A stretch of 64,000 nt of DNA from Komagataella phaffii GS115 (lineage: Eukaryota; Ascomycota; Pichiomycetes; Pichiales; Pichiaceae), in NCBI RefSeq assembly GCF_000027005.1, contig NC_012964.1, positions 1,054,001 to 1,118,000 on the forward strand, in the 5' to 3' direction. A program made the position numbers and the translations under genes. Positions 1 through 9,785 of the stretch are shown one piece after another. Under the pieces are notes generated by a model. It was not told where the DNA came from and ran no database searches. It saw only the letters and a program-made list of their open reading frames with translations. Within the stretch, counting starts at the first letter, position 1, and every line of letters begins with the position of its first letter.

Positions 1-134
1 TCCTTATCACCTTTCAAATCCTGAATATCCCTGTTTTGCAAATCAAGCTTGCTGAGCAGATTGGAGTACTCTATCTGATGGTTGGCTTTGCTTAATTCAA
101 GCTGATTCCTAAGCTCTTGTATTTCAAAAGACAT
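1..134 (-). CDS. N-terminus of a coiled-coil protein (partial, runs off the window edge)
   Basis: The reverse strand is open from an ATG at 134 down to base 1, giving about 44 residues that begin MSFEIQELRNQLELSKANHQ. The segment is rich in Leu, Glu, Gln and Lys with a heptad-like pattern, so it looks like the start of a coiled coil. The rest of the gene lies outside the window, so I cannot name the protein. It is divergent from MMS2, with which it shares the 135-479 intergenic region. Confidence 0.6.
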   Translation of the reverse strand, partial: MSFEIQELRNQLELSKANHQIEYSNLLSKLDLQNRDIQDLKGDK

Positions 135-479
135 GCCATTGGGGTTAGGTATTTGATGTTTACTTGGTGTGGCATGAATTGGCGCGGGTCAAAATAGCAT
201 AGAGATGCCCGTCTCCTGGGCTGTGACCTCATTCTCACGAGACAAATACAGTATTTAAACAAGTAAATTGGCGCTCCACCTCAATTGCAAAGACCAATAC
301 CGTTACCTGGTAACCGCCGTCGACATTGGACTAAAAGGCCGTAAGATCAGCTTAGTATTCAGCTGGCATGCCCCTCCAATGTCTGAGCCCACTAAATCTC
401 GCCCTCCCTCACTGCCCCCCGAGGATAACTTCTCGATTTAATCTATCTTCCTTCCTTCTCCTCTAACCCCATATACACG
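135..479. promoter_or_regulatory. Divergent intergenic region, coiled-coil gene / MMS2
   Basis: This 345 bp stretch separates two divergent start codons, so it should hold both promoters. A weak TATA-like run (gtatttaaac) lies at 251-260. A short inverted repeat, GTTACC-TG-GGTAAC type, lies near 302-313. I see no ORF or RNA gene here. Confidence 0.4.
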
Positions 480-954
480 ATGTCCACAATGTAAGAAGAC
501 GCACACATCCCAGATCTTAGTCATTCCACTAACAATCCCTTTTAGACCAAGGAACTTCAAACTTTTGGAAGAATTAGAGAAAGGTGAGAAAGGTTTAGGG
601 TCAGAGTCTTGCTCCTACGGGCTCCAAGACCTGGATGATCTGACCATGACGTATTGGAACGGAACCGTATTAGGCCCACCAAACTCGGTGCACTCAAATA
701 GAATCTACTTTTTAACGATTGAGTGCAATGAGAGTTACCCAGAAAACCCCCCAATCGTCAAATTTCAAAGTAAGATTAACCTACCATGCGTCGACCAAAC
801 AACAGGATTAGTAGACCCCAAGAAATTCAAGACCTTGGGCGAATGGAAAAGAAGTTACAGCATAGAAATCGTTCTATTGGAACTGAGAAAGGAAATGGCA
901 TTACCTGGTAATAAGAAGCTTGCACAACCAAAAGAGGGAAGTACCTATTTTTGA
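480..954 (+). CDS. MMS2: Ubiquitin-conjugating enzyme variant Mms2 (spliced)
   Basis: Join 480-490 with 546-954, 139 residues. Mms2 is a UBC-fold protein without the catalytic cysteine. It pairs with Ubc13 to build Lys63-linked ubiquitin chains in error-free post-replication repair. The product (MSTIPRNFKLLEELEKGEKG at its start, SCSYGL, WNGTVLGPP, YPENPP, SKINLPCV, QPKEGSTYF at its end) follows the S. cerevisiae protein nearly throughout. The first exon is only 11 nt (ATG TCC ACA AT). The intron has a GTAAGA donor, a CACTAAC branch point and a TTTAG acceptor. Without splicing the frame meets TAA inside the donor. Its 3' end converges on SOM1, 44 bp away. Confidence 0.93.
491..545 (+). other. 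MMS2 intron
   Basis: The intron is 55 nt, with donor GTAAGA at 491, branch sequence CACTAAC at 527-533 and acceptor TTTAG ending at 545. Removing it restores the Mms2 N-terminus (STIPRNFKLL). Confidence 0.88.
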
Positions 955-998
955 TACTCATTAATTATATTTTACAGTTATCGGTCTATTTTGTTACT

Positions 999-1406
999 CT
1001 ACTTTATTTCTCCTTCCTTACTGTTCCGTTCCTCATATTCTTGAAACCTTATCATTAAATCTCTTTCTGCCTCAAAAAATCTGTCCATGAGGCTACTATT
1101 GTCGTACTTGTTCGTTAGGGAGTCCGTAACTTCAATGACTGTGTATTCTCTTGGGATTAGTTTCTTTCCAGTTAAATTCAGTCCTCCATTCTCTGGTATT
1201 ATGTTCCTCTTGGCTTCTTGGTTTCCCCTCCGGCATTTGGCAAACACCCTCTTGAAGGGCACACATATTATCTCGTCAGCAGAGAAGGTACATTGGTTCT
1301 GGATGATGGAGTACAGCTCACAGTTTGAAGGCAAAAATTTCATCATGTACTGTGGAAATTGCATCTTGACTTCATCTCTCGTATATACAGGGACTGGTGG
1401 TGCCAT
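999..1406 (-). CDS. SOM1: Som1-like subunit of the mitochondrial inner membrane peptidase
   Basis: The product has 135 residues. Som1 works with the inner membrane peptidase Imp1/Imp2, which matures intermembrane-space proteins. The N-terminus MAPPVPVYTRDEV and the cysteine block around residues 28-58 (NCELYSIIQNQC, then ICVPFKRVFAKC) match the yeast Som1 pattern NC-x9-C, then C-x-PFKR-x-F-x2-C. The protein is longer than S. cerevisiae Som1 (74 residues) because of an insert and a charged C-terminal tail (ERDLMIRFQEYEERNSKE). The short late motif YTVIEVTDSLTN matches Som1's EVTDTYTN. It lies tail to tail with MMS2. Confidence 0.85.
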   Translation of the reverse strand: MAPPVPVYTRDEVKMQFPQYMMKFLPSNCELYSIIQNQCTFSADEIICVPFKRVFAKCRRGNQEAKRNIIPENGGLNLTGKKLIPREYTVIEVTDSLTNKYDNSSLMDRFFEAERDLMIRFQEYEERNSKEGEIK

Positions 1407-1525
1407 CTTGGTCTACAAAGGGGGAAACGACAGAGAGGGTGGGGATGTGGATCTTACACTTACATAGGTGCGAAATAATGTACAGTGAGATAGGTATATG
1501 CTGATGTAATCATGAAGTTGTGATA

Positions 1526-3262
1526 TCAATACTGAATCCACTTGGCCCAGTCTCTATCCAATATTTCACTTAGCTCTTCCAGTGTCACATTTAAGTAGTA
1601 AAATTTGACAGATCGGGAACTTATGTTGTTGTTAAACATAAAACTTTGAGACTTGTTGGTATTTCTGGAAGACACGTTGATGTCTAAAAGTAGATACTTG
1701 GTAATCAGGGTCTCCCAACATTTTTCCATCAGAAACTTTTCATAGACGTTGAAACTGGCTACCACTCCGGTTGAAGATTGAAAGTTAGACATCTGGCTTA
1801 TCCTTTCTTGTTGAAATTTTTTAACCAACTTTGAATATTCTTCGTACACCAGATTGAAATTAACATTCTCAAGACATTGGTCTTTGACCACTCTACTTGC
1901 AGAAATGAGAAGCTGAATCTCCAGTTCAGACAGACCTTTAAGTATTATATCCTCTAAACACATCGGCCGAAGTAAGGACGTTATGTTGTAGGCAGAATCT
2001 AGATCTCCTGGAAGTGGGGACAACTCTGATAATTGAGATACAATAGGCACACAGTGAAGTTTGAATTGTACTATGTCTCTTGTTGTGTAATAAATCTCAA
2101 CCAGTTTTTGCCTTAAAGGCGAAGACGTTGTGAGAAGCTCTTGAATTCGACTGTTGTACGCCTCAAAGTAGGATTTCGTAGCGGCATCAGGTTGTCCTTC
2201 CTTGGGCACACTTGCCAGCAGATTTACTAGACAAATTGAAGTAAACTCCTCCAGGCTTGTAGCTTTGTTGAACTGGAGGATTCTCTGCGAAAACCGACTT
2301 TTCACACGCTTCTCCAAAAGCTCTCTAGTGTTCAGCCTGTTGGTTATTCCAATAACTGACATGGGACTTGAACCATTTTGAGTAATATCTAGAAGATTGT
2401 ATAAGAAAGACTGTCTCTGGTTTACAAAGACTTCAAATGTCTCCAAAATAACGATTATGGGAATGTTGTTCCCTTTTATCTCATCTTCGCTGTTCTGCTG
2501 TAATCTCTTACTATCTAAAATTCTTAGAATACTTTCCAGCGTATGAGTTATGTTCTTCTTTTCAACAGTTACGAATTTGTCCTTCGATACAATTCTGTCC
2601 AATATGGTATCGTACCCAGCTAACTGCGACAGTTTGATATCCAACTGATGAGCAAACTCTCTCACTGCTTTTTTATCATCAGTCTGAAAAATACCGTTCA
2701 ACTTAATTGTGATAAAACCTTTGGGATGTTCTTTTTCCAGTTGAGCTAAAACTTGATTGACTAAACTTGTCTTTCCTGTGTTTCTGGGACCCATCAATAG
2801 AAGAGACCTACTTTGAAGGTCATTCAAGCAATGCTTGCATAGAGAGTACACTTGACGATAATGATCATCCAAGCCGTATAAAAGCTGGGAATTCCTTCTC
2901 AGTTTTGAGAGAACTTGAGTTTTCAGTAGCTTTATGGTAGTTGTAGGAACTGGTTCCTCCGGATTAAACGCCGTTAGCTGGCTAATTCTAGGAGAATCAT
3001 TCTCCTTCTTTTTCTCGTTGGCACCATTCGTGACAATTGTCACTCCAGATTTGTTGCCGACAACTTTAGCTTTCTCTTTGAACACATCGCTGATACGATC
3101 ATCTCCCATTCTATCCACCCTCAAACTGTTGAATTCTCCAGCAAAATCCTTGGTGAGCTGCGAGTTGTCAGTCAATGCTGGAGTTGTTGACACCTTATCG
3201 TTATTCCTTGAAGGGCTATTATCTTTTTCATATTCAAGCACATCGACGAGGTTAGTCTTCAT
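1526..3262 (-). CDS. ORC4: Origin recognition complex subunit 4
   Basis: The product has 578 residues. Orc4 is an AAA+ subunit of the six-part complex that marks replication origins and loads Mcm2-7. A Walker A motif, GPRNTGKT, lies at residues 158-165. It is preceded by the Orc4-typical entry LYGLDDHYRQVYSLCKHCL. The Walker B position reads VILETFE rather than a classic Asp-Glu pair. Residues 1-110 are polar and probably disordered, an N-terminal extension relative to the 529-residue S. cerevisiae protein. The C-terminal part fits the winged-helix region. The start is the first ATG. The gene is divergent from the PNPOx-like gene. Confidence 0.92.
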   Translation of the reverse strand: MKTNLVDVLEYEKDNSPSRNNDKVSTTPALTDNSQLTKDFAGEFNSLRVDRMGDDRISDVFKEKAKVVGNKSGVTIVTNGANEKKKENDSPRISQLTAFNPEEPVPTTTIKLLKTQVLSKLRRNSQLLYGLDDHYRQVYSLCKHCLNDLQSRSLLLMGPRNTGKTSLVNQVLAQLEKEHPKGFITIKLNGIFQTDDKKAVREFAHQLDIKLSQLAGYDTILDRIVSKDKFVTVEKKNITHTLESILRILDSKRLQQNSEDEIKGNNIPIIVILETFEVFVNQRQSFLYNLLDITQNGSSPMSVIGITNRLNTRELLEKRVKSRFSQRILQFNKATSLEEFTSICLVNLLASVPKEGQPDAATKSYFEAYNSRIQELLTTSSPLRQKLVEIYYTTRDIVQFKLHCVPIVSQLSELSPLPGDLDSAYNITSLLRPMCLEDIILKGLSELEIQLLISASRVVKDQCLENVNFNLVYEEYSKLVKKFQQERISQMSNFQSSTGVVASFNVYEKFLMEKCWETLITKYLLLDINVSSRNTNKSQSFMFNNNISSRSVKFYYLNVTLEELSEILDRDWAKWIQY

Positions 3263-3621
3263 ATGGGTTTACCAACAGAGTATGCCACGAGAGACAGATT
3301 AAGTACTGATCGCGGCGCGATCAGATGGCTGAAATTTTGATGTCAAAGATCTCAGTGAAAGAACTAGAAGGCAACGCCTTAAGGTTATTTATAGCTTAAT
3401 AGCGGATCAACCTTTTCCCAATATCGCCGAACTCTAAACCAAAGCTTGCTCTTTCCTCTTTCACCCTAGTCCCAACCCTCCACTCTTGGACACCGCTTAC
3501 GTACAACGCGTATAGTTGTCGCGCGAATATAAATCTAAGGAAGGCTACATAAATTGGCAAGTGACAGTAGGATCAAGCTAATATTGCTTTCTAACCTCAC
3601 CAATCCCCAGTGAATTTAAAC
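3263..3621. promoter_or_regulatory. Divergent promoter, ORC4 / PNPOx-like gene
   Basis: The 359 bp between two start codons contain a perfect 19-bp palindrome (3306-3324), 44 bp from the ORC4 ATG. An ACGCGT hexamer at 3506-3511 has the form of an MluI cell-cycle box. It sits closer to the plus-strand gene than to ORC4. There is no ORF of note. Confidence 0.5.
3306..3324. repeat. Perfect 19-bp palindrome upstream of ORC4
   Basis: CTGATCGCGGCGCGATCAG consists of two 9-bp arms around a single central G. It lies 44-62 bp upstream of the ORC4 start codon. It could be a dimer-binding operator or a hairpin-forming element in the ORC4 5' region. Confidence 0.7.
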
Positions 3622-4152
3622 ATGACTCCACCCCAAGTTCTCCAACTGCTGAAAAGTGCCAAATATATTCATCTAGGAACATCTGCGGATGACATTCCCC
3701 ATGTTTCGCTGATGAACTACACTTATGTCTCACCAGAAGAGGTTTTGAAAGAGGGGTTTCCACTCTCGGACGCATCCCATTCTGTAATCATTCTCACCAC
3801 AGACAAGGACACTGTCAAGTACAACAATATGCGAGCCAACCCTAGCGTGTCCATTCTGGTTCACGACTGGGTGACTAAGTCAAACAGTCTTGAAGCAGGG
3901 GCAAATCACTTGCTCTCGTTCTTGAAGAATCTCAACCAGAACGAACTAGTTTCTACAAGTGCCACTTTAGCCGGAAAAGCACATATACTTAGTGACGAAA
4001 AGCAAATCGAGTACTACAAGAAAAAACATTTAGAAAACAATCCAGAGGGAAAAGTATTTATTGATGGAGATAATGTGGCTATTGTGCTGGTCCAGGTCCT
4101 TAGCTCCAAGGTTGCAGATACTGAGAATAATGTTTCCGAATACAACAGTTGA
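3622..4152 (+). CDS. PNPOx-fold flavin-binding protein, YLR456W/YPR172W-like
   Basis: The product has 176 residues from the ATG at 3622; an upstream GTG in frame is not used. It resembles the yeast pair YLR456W/YPR172W, small proteins of the pyridoxamine 5'-phosphate oxidase-like split-barrel fold that bind flavin in vitro or by prediction and have no assigned substrate. Family hallmarks seen are KYIHLGTSADDIPHVSLMNY near the N-terminus, IILTTDKDTVKYNNMRANPSV in the middle and the LVHDW motif near residue 90. There is no signal peptide or membrane segment. Its function in the cell is not known. Confidence 0.8.
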   Translation: MTPPQVLQLLKSAKYIHLGTSADDIPHVSLMNYTYVSPEEVLKEGFPLSDASHSVIILTTDKDTVKYNNMRANPSVSILVHDWVTKSNSLEAGANHLLSFLKNLNQNELVSTSATLAGKAHILSDEKQIEYYKKKHLENNPEGKVFIDGDNVAIVLVQVLSSKVADTENNVSEYNS

Positions 4153-4218
4153 GTTTACGTAGAGCGCTGTGTAATATCAATTAGTTTATTTTTTATTAAT
4201 GAAATGATTGAAATGATT

Positions 4219-5499
4219 CTAACCTTCAGATCCGAAGTCATTTGTGAATTCCTCAAACCGTGCTAAGTCTTGTTTATTCACTGTAGGACGGTTGTTCTTA
4301 ACAGCCTTAATGAAGTCTTTCATGGTTAGCTCAGGCTCCTGCAATTGCTCTGTCTCTAAATCCATCCAGCTCATTTCAACGGCCCCTTCGTCTCCTGGTG
4401 AACATGGAGTGTATTTTCCATCTTCAGTCGGTTTGAAATGTGTAGCACTTTGAATTTTTCTAATCGGTTGCATTAATGCATCTCTAACGACAACAGCGAC
4501 GTCGTGACCGGAATATCCGTCGGTTATGGACGCTAACGTTCTATAGTCCTCATTGTCTAATTCGCAGGCAGTGTTGCCAATGTTCAACTTGAACATTTCC
4601 ACTCTAGCCTCAGGTTCGGGTAACGCAATGTAAATTCTCTTTTCAAAACGTCTTCTTATGGCAGCATCTAATTGCCATGGAATATTTGTTGCTCCAAGTA
4701 CTAGTACCCCATCAGAGTCGTTGCCAACACCATTCATTTGAACCAGTAACTCTGTCTTGATCCTTCTGGAAGCATCACTCTCATTTTCCCCTCTCGGACC
4801 ACACAGAGCATCCACTTCATCTATGAAAATAATGGAAGGTTTGTTTTCTCGTGCCATGTTGAACAACTGTTTTACTAATCTTTCACTCTCTCCCATCCAC
4901 TTGGATACTAGATCCGAAGATGACACAGAAAAGAATGTAGAGTTAGCTTCCGTCGCAACTGCTTTAGCCAAATAAGATTTACCTGTACCAGGAGGTCCGT
5001 ACAACAATATTCCACTGGTCGGTTTCCTCTTCCCTGTAAATAAATGAGGAAATTTGACAGGTAGTATAACCGCTTCCTTTAAAGCATCTTTGGCAGCTTC
5101 TAAACCAGCAATATCCGACCACTTGACATCAGGTTTCTCACTCAAAATGGAGCTGGACAAAGCACCCCTCAACTTCTTGTTATCGTCGTCATCGCCATCA
5201 GGTCCACCTCCAGCCTTCTTAGCCTTGACGGATCCATTAGTAGCTGAGTTTTCACCAGATTGGGTTGTCTGTTCCTGTTTATCCAAATGCTCTTTCAGTT
5301 CTTCTGCTCTTGACAAGTACTCTGTGAATTTGTTTCTAATCAGTTGCTTTGATTTTGGATTCTTCTCATATTTGATAGCCAACATGAGATAGTCCAAGCC
5401 GTTGTAGTACAGTTTGTATGCCTCATCATATTTTGTTGCAGTGTCAGCTTCAATGGCCTTTTGTACCAAATCTATACCTTTGTTTAAAAAATCTGACAT
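4219..5499 (-). CDS. VPS4: Vps4 AAA ATPase
   Basis: The product has 426 residues. Vps4 disassembles ESCRT-III polymers at endosomes and other membranes, which allows multivesicular-body sorting. An N-terminal MIT domain (about 1-75) is followed by a charged linker. The AAA domain has Walker A GPPGTGKS at 168-175, Walker B IIFIDE at 223-228, and the arginine-finger region [15 protein letters not shown]. The C-terminal helix and beta-domain parts ([20 protein letters not shown]) are present. Length and order match the family, so the gene is intact. The start is the first ATG; a tandem 11-bp repeat lies 74-95 bp upstream. Confidence 0.97.
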   Translation of the reverse strand: MSDFLNKGIDLVQKAIEADTATKYDEAYKLYYNGLDYLMLAIKYEKNPKSKQLIRNKFTEYLSRAEELKEHLDKQEQTTQSGENSATNGSVKAKKAGGGPDGDDDDNKKLRGALSSSILSEKPDVKWSDIAGLEAAKDALKEAVILPVKFPHLFTGKRKPTSGILLYGPPGTGKSYLAKAVATEANSTFFSVSSSDLVSKWMGESERLVKQLFNMARENKPSIIFIDEVDALCGPRGENESDASRRIKTELLVQMNGVGNDSDGVLVLGATNIPWQLDAAIRRRFEKRIYIALPEPEARVEMFKLNIGNTACELDNEDYRTLASITDGYSGHDVAVVVRDALMQPIRKIQSATHFKPTEDGKYTPCSPGDEGAVEMSWMDLETEQLQEPELTMKDFIKAVKNNRPTVNKQDLARFEEFTNDFGSEG

Positions 5500-5572
5500 C
5501 TATCGCAGGTAAATGGGAATGTGCCTGGTAAGGGTTGCCTACACGCTTGTCGAATGGATATCTTTTGGATTA

Positions 5573-5594
5573 CATGAGATCGCCATGAGATCGC
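5573..5594. repeat. Tandem 11-bp duplication upstream of VPS4
   Basis: CATGAGATCGC occurs twice with no spacer (5573-5583 and 5584-5594) in the 217-bp VPS4/aldo-keto reductase intergenic region. Its GATCGC core also appears in the palindrome beside ORC4. Confidence 0.6.
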
Positions 5595-5716
5595 GGGTGT
5601 TCGTTAGTGAAATGGATTCAAATTGAGCTGCGATAGCTACTATCTAAGCTCTCTTCAGAGAAGGCTCCTTCAGTTTAAAGTTACGGGTTGAAAATGTACT
5701 TAGATTATTTAGCCCT

Positions 5717-6562
5717 TTAAGGAACATTGACGACATCCCAATCAGTAGGATCGTGCGCGTTGGGATGGTCTAATTGACCAATTTCCTGGTCATTTAGTTC
5801 GAAACCAAAAACATCAATGTTCTCAGGGAGTCTCCCTATAGTTTGGGTCTTGGGGATAGGAATATGTCCTTTTTGAATCGACCATCTTAGTAGTACTTGA
5901 GCTGGAGTAACTCCTTTGTTCTTTGCAATTGACTTCACAACCTGTTCGTTGAAACGACCTCCACGAGCCAATGGTGAGTAAGCCTCAGTCAGAATCTCAT
6001 TCTTATGGCAGAAATCGACTAGACGTTCCCTCATACACCAAGGTGATAGTTCAACTTGATTTACAACTGGTTTGTATTTCAACCCATCCCACGAAAATAA
6101 CTCTTTTATATGAGCTTCTCCCCAGGAGGACACCCCTAATTGCTTCACAATTCCCTGATCAACAGCTTCTTGCATCGCCTGGTAGGTCTCTTTACGTACC
6201 TTAGGTCCCCCATTAGGTGAATGCATCAACAGCAAGTCAATATACTCCAATCCCGGCACCTGGTCGATGGCTCTCTGGATAGACCTCTTTGCATTTTCGT
6301 ACCCAAACTGGGAATCCCAAAGCTTGGTGGTGTAAAAAACGTCAGATCGTTTGTTATTTTCTGGATCCTCATCCAACCACCGTTCAATTCCTTCCCCGAC
6401 TTCTTTTTCATTGCGATAAAGATAAGCGGTGTCGATTAGGCGAAATCCAGCCTTAAGTGCATGATAGACAACATTGGCAGCTTGAGATCTGCCCAATTCC
6501 CAGGTTCCAAACCCAATGTGAGGGATTTTGTTTCCGTTATTCAATTGAAGATACCTTGACAT
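5717..6562 (-). CDS. Aldo/keto reductase, YJR096W-like
   Basis: The product has 281 residues, a normal length for a single-domain NADPH-dependent aldo/keto reductase. It would reduce aldehydes or ketones, possibly sugars, in the cytosol. The catalytic tetrad is visible: D44 and Y49 (LIDTAYLYRNE), K80 (FYTTKLWDS) and H114 (LLLMHSPNG). The N-terminal LNNGNKIPHIGFGTWELG and the cofactor segment IPIPKTQTIGRLPENIDVF are typical. The closest S. cerevisiae type I recognise is YJR096W, a xylose/arabinose reductase homologue. The natural substrate cannot be read from sequence. It sits head to tail with PEP3. Confidence 0.88.
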   Translation of the reverse strand: MSRYLQLNNGNKIPHIGFGTWELGRSQAANVVYHALKAGFRLIDTAYLYRNEKEVGEGIERWLDEDPENNKRSDVFYTTKLWDSQFGYENAKRSIQRAIDQVPGLEYIDLLLMHSPNGGPKVRKETYQAMQEAVDQGIVKQLGVSSWGEAHIKELFSWDGLKYKPVVNQVELSPWCMRERLVDFCHKNEILTEAYSPLARGGRFNEQVVKSIAKNKGVTPAQVLLRWSIQKGHIPIPKTQTIGRLPENIDVFGFELNDQEIGQLDHPNAHDPTDWDVVNVP

Positions 6563-6724
6563 GTTTTACCTGCTTTTCCAGTTTACTAGAATTGAGAGTC
6601 GACTATTTCGGTGTAGCCTGTCATTTATAAAGTGCTCATTTGATTTTGAAATATTCGCTAGCAATCTAATCGTAATCTTCAGTCCTATACAATTGAAATA
6701 TCCTAAACAATCTGAGTTCTTTTC

Positions 6725-9400
6725 CTACAACTGCCAATCATCTTTATCGGATACACTTATAAATGGATCTTCAATGCTATTAATCTTGAGATCACTGCAC
6801 AGACAGCATTTCCCGCTTAGAAGCTTGTCGATCTCCTCTCTCAATTCAGCCCTGCTCTCTCTCTTTGAGCTCATCCGTTTCTCAATACTACTAATCTGAC
6901 TCTTCAATTTGTAGTCGTTGCTCTCCAATATAGAAGCTACCAGACAATCCTGGTGGAACGAGTGACCGCAAGGGAAGATCATGAATTTCCTGGTAATCAG
7001 TATGCGGTTGCACACCGAACAAGACTCTTTAGGCTCTATAATCTGGAAACTGTCATTCTTAAACTCCGCCAACTCTTTCTTGATGGTTTCGGAAATATCA
7101 GCTGATTCGTCCATTTCTTGAGATAATAGCTTCATCTCTTTGGAATAGTCCTCCAACGATTGCACAATCTCCTTCTTGAAATTGTCAATTACAACGAAAT
7201 CGGGAAATAATGGTAAAAGATCTTTAATCGTCAACATATCACACTTGCCTAACAAGAAGCTCAACGTCTTTTTGATCTTCTCTCCTATCTCGTCCGTATC
7301 GTAGGTGATCAAGTCTGTCTGGAACTTTCTATTACTAATAATGTTGAATATCATCTTGCGACTAATTTGGAGCCATAGTTTCTTCCTTAGCTTATCATCA
7401 ATATCCTGTTTCTCAGCTATCTGAGTAGATTTCCATAGTAAGTCATTGTCTAAAGCCAGTTGGATTGCATTTTGATATTGATCCAACATAGAATACAACT
7501 GGACCATGCTCTCAATGCGTTTAAACCTGTTGCATAGTCTTAGTATCAAATCTGCGTCGAAGTAAATGGAGATCTTGCCATCTGGATGCACGTTATCCTC
7601 GAGATATTTCAAAGATAATGTTTCGTCAGAATTTGGATAAGAAATAATCATTGTGAGGAATGTGTTATGAACCACATTATCAGGGCTTCCTGTGAACCGA
7701 ATAAAATAGCTCAAGAACCTGATTGCTTGATTATTTGATATATCAATTCTCTTCGAGACTGATCTGTTGTATGTCAATAAGGAAGGAATTAGCTTGTGAA
7801 TGTCCAAGTTTTCAATCATTTTCATCCACGTGTTAATAGTCTCATTTGGTTCGTTCAAAAGCAGGACAGTGGCATATTTGTATACAATAACTGGATCATT
7901 TTGGATAGCAATTATCTTAATGGCATCCTTCCATTTCGAAAGGCCCACATAGTAACCCAATACGAAATCATAATCTTTGATCAAATTGGCAAAATACAAG
8001 AGATCCTCGTTCAAGTTGTGAGGTATCAATAGCTGGTAAACAGTTTCCTTATCCAATGAATCTTTGAACTTGTTGACAAAAGACTGAAACTTGGTGTGAA
8101 TGTTCTTCGATTCTTCCTCGGATAAAGATTTATCTGAAAGCATCTGAATAAGCAACTTTATGCATGAACAACTTAATATGACTTTTTGCATTTGAAACTT
8201 CTTTGTCGGAAATGACTCCAATTTGGTAGTTAAGTATAGTAGTAAACTGTCGTACTCCTTGAGTTCCAGGAGTTGTAAGGTGATGGTCTCAAAATTATAG
8301 GAAGTCATGGCTAAAATTTTAGCACCTTCTGAGTATTTCTTCAGCTCCAAGTGGTTTTTTCCTTTCTCTATAAGAATCAAGTCTCTGTTCAACTTATCGT
8401 TGGAGACCATATCTAGTGCTTCATCGAACTTTTTTTGAGCAAGTAGAATCCTCCAAATATCCTTCGCCTCGTTGTTAATGATGATTTCATAAATGGAGTC
8501 TTCATTGAACTGCCAATAACTGGAAGAGTAGCTATCAGTTGATAATCTTACCGCCTCGGGAGCGGATTGTCTCGCACTAATAGTTGAATTCAAACTATTG
8601 ATCAGTATAATATCGTTGTGCTTAGTCATGACTAGAACGTGATACTTGGTCAAAGAAAACGATTTGATGTCGGATGCTTTTACATTTGACGGTAATGAAA
8701 CTTTTACGTTTTCCAATTGGAATCCCAGATCTGTCAAGATCGCATATGTTTTATCATCGGTATATACCTTCCTGATGGAAAGCTCTTCAAATCCAATATT
8801 TTTTTTGAACACGCTGACAAAATTGGACGAATTGTGATGAATTTTTTCTAACTTATCTTTGTAGGTTGATATCCCTGTCTTTGTAAATATGATGATATCC
8901 AAATCTACGGCGTTCTTTAACGTCCAGAACACATCAACGATGGACTTGTCGTGATGCACATTTTTGAAATACCTTTCTATTTTATTGGAATTCAGGTTGA
9001 TGCAGGTCTCATAGACATTTTGTTCATCAAAGACAAGAAACGGCCCTGTCGTCGAATGGCCTACCAGTTCATCACTAAACTTAATGCCAATAAGATCTAA
9101 ATTCTTGAGCTTTTTCAATGAGATTGCACTTTTGGATTTCCTGTTCACATAAAAGTAGTCCAGACTCTTGGTTTTGACAATTAGATGGCAGCCCTTATAG
9201 TCACTAAACGAGCCGACAACTTGGGTACCTGCACTTATCGGTAATTGTATAGTTGAGACGTTTTCGGGCCTACTCAAGTCAATTGTGTAAATGGTACCAT
9301 TCTCCAAAACCAGATCAAGAATGTTACTGTTGACTTGAAGGTCAACTGTTTTTCCCTTGATGTGGAATTCTAGTTGAACTTCTTCTATTGATAGGTCCAT
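6725..9400 (-). CDS. PEP3: Pep3/Vps18, core subunit of the HOPS and CORVET tethering complexes
   Basis: The product has 891 residues from the ATG at 9400 (MDLSIEEVQLEF), which lines up with the start of yeast Pep3. An in-frame TTG at 9481 is ignored. Pep3 tethers vesicles at endosomes and the vacuole for fusion. The N-terminal half is a beta-propeller and the middle is an alpha-solenoid with clathrin-repeat-like segments (ESMVQLYSMLDQYQNAIQLA). The C-terminal RING has CSVC near residue 794, then CGHSFHQDC, a charged helical insert and CCLC. The segments KDAIKIIAIQNDPVIVYKYA and TWMKMIENLDIHKLIPSLL are strongly Pep3-like. It shares its 5' side with a long intergenic gap. Confidence 0.93.
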   Translation of the reverse strand: MDLSIEEVQLEFHIKGKTVDLQVNSNILDLVLENGTIYTIDLSRPENVSTIQLPISAGTQVVGSFSDYKGCHLIVKTKSLDYFYVNRKSKSAISLKKLKNLDLIGIKFSDELVGHSTTGPFLVFDEQNVYETCINLNSNKIERYFKNVHHDKSIVDVFWTLKNAVDLDIIIFTKTGISTYKDKLEKIHHNSSNFVSVFKKNIGFEELSIRKVYTDDKTYAILTDLGFQLENVKVSLPSNVKASDIKSFSLTKYHVLVMTKHNDIILINSLNSTISARQSAPEAVRLSTDSYSSSYWQFNEDSIYEIIINNEAKDIWRILLAQKKFDEALDMVSNDKLNRDLILIEKGKNHLELKKYSEGAKILAMTSYNFETITLQLLELKEYDSLLLYLTTKLESFPTKKFQMQKVILSCSCIKLLIQMLSDKSLSEEESKNIHTKFQSFVNKFKDSLDKETVYQLLIPHNLNEDLLYFANLIKDYDFVLGYYVGLSKWKDAIKIIAIQNDPVIVYKYATVLLLNEPNETINTWMKMIENLDIHKLIPSLLTYNRSVSKRIDISNNQAIRFLSYFIRFTGSPDNVVHNTFLTMIISYPNSDETLSLKYLEDNVHPDGKISIYFDADLILRLCNRFKRIESMVQLYSMLDQYQNAIQLALDNDLLWKSTQIAEKQDIDDKLRKKLWLQISRKMIFNIISNRKFQTDLITYDTDEIGEKIKKTLSFLLGKCDMLTIKDLLPLFPDFVVIDNFKKEIVQSLEDYSKEMKLLSQEMDESADISETIKKELAEFKNDSFQIIEPKESCSVCNRILITRKFMIFPCGHSFHQDCLVASILESNDYKLKSQISSIEKRMSSKRESRAELREEIDKLLSGKCCLCSDLKINSIEDPFISVSDKDDWQL

Positions 9401-9785
9401 GTAGGTTGGTGCTGTGTGTCTTCTGGAAAGATTGATGTTGGCTGGTCGCGCAGATGCTGAAAAGAGAGGGCACACTATCAAGCTAGCCGTGGATGATTAA
9501 TTTTAATGGAAGGAAGGGGGGATAAGCTTTGCTCAGCTCTTCTTTACGTGGTCAACAAGATTATGAGACTCAATTGAGACTCAATTGCGAGGTGCGGAAG
9601 ATGTGGACAGAGTTTCAGCTCGAATACCTATACAACAATCTCACTCTAACAACAACAAACTTAGATTTAATGTCAGACGCACAGATATCTCCGGGCCAAT
9701 CCACAGATTATCTAGTACCCTGCCGAATCCAGTTTTGTTTCCGTGCTGTCTCCAATAGGTCTGTTTTATTGATGGAAACTACGTC

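Noticed and set aside
1087..1467. 126-codon plus-strand ORF over SOM1
   Set aside because: It lies opposite a conserved SOM1 frame, with no recognisable motif of its own.
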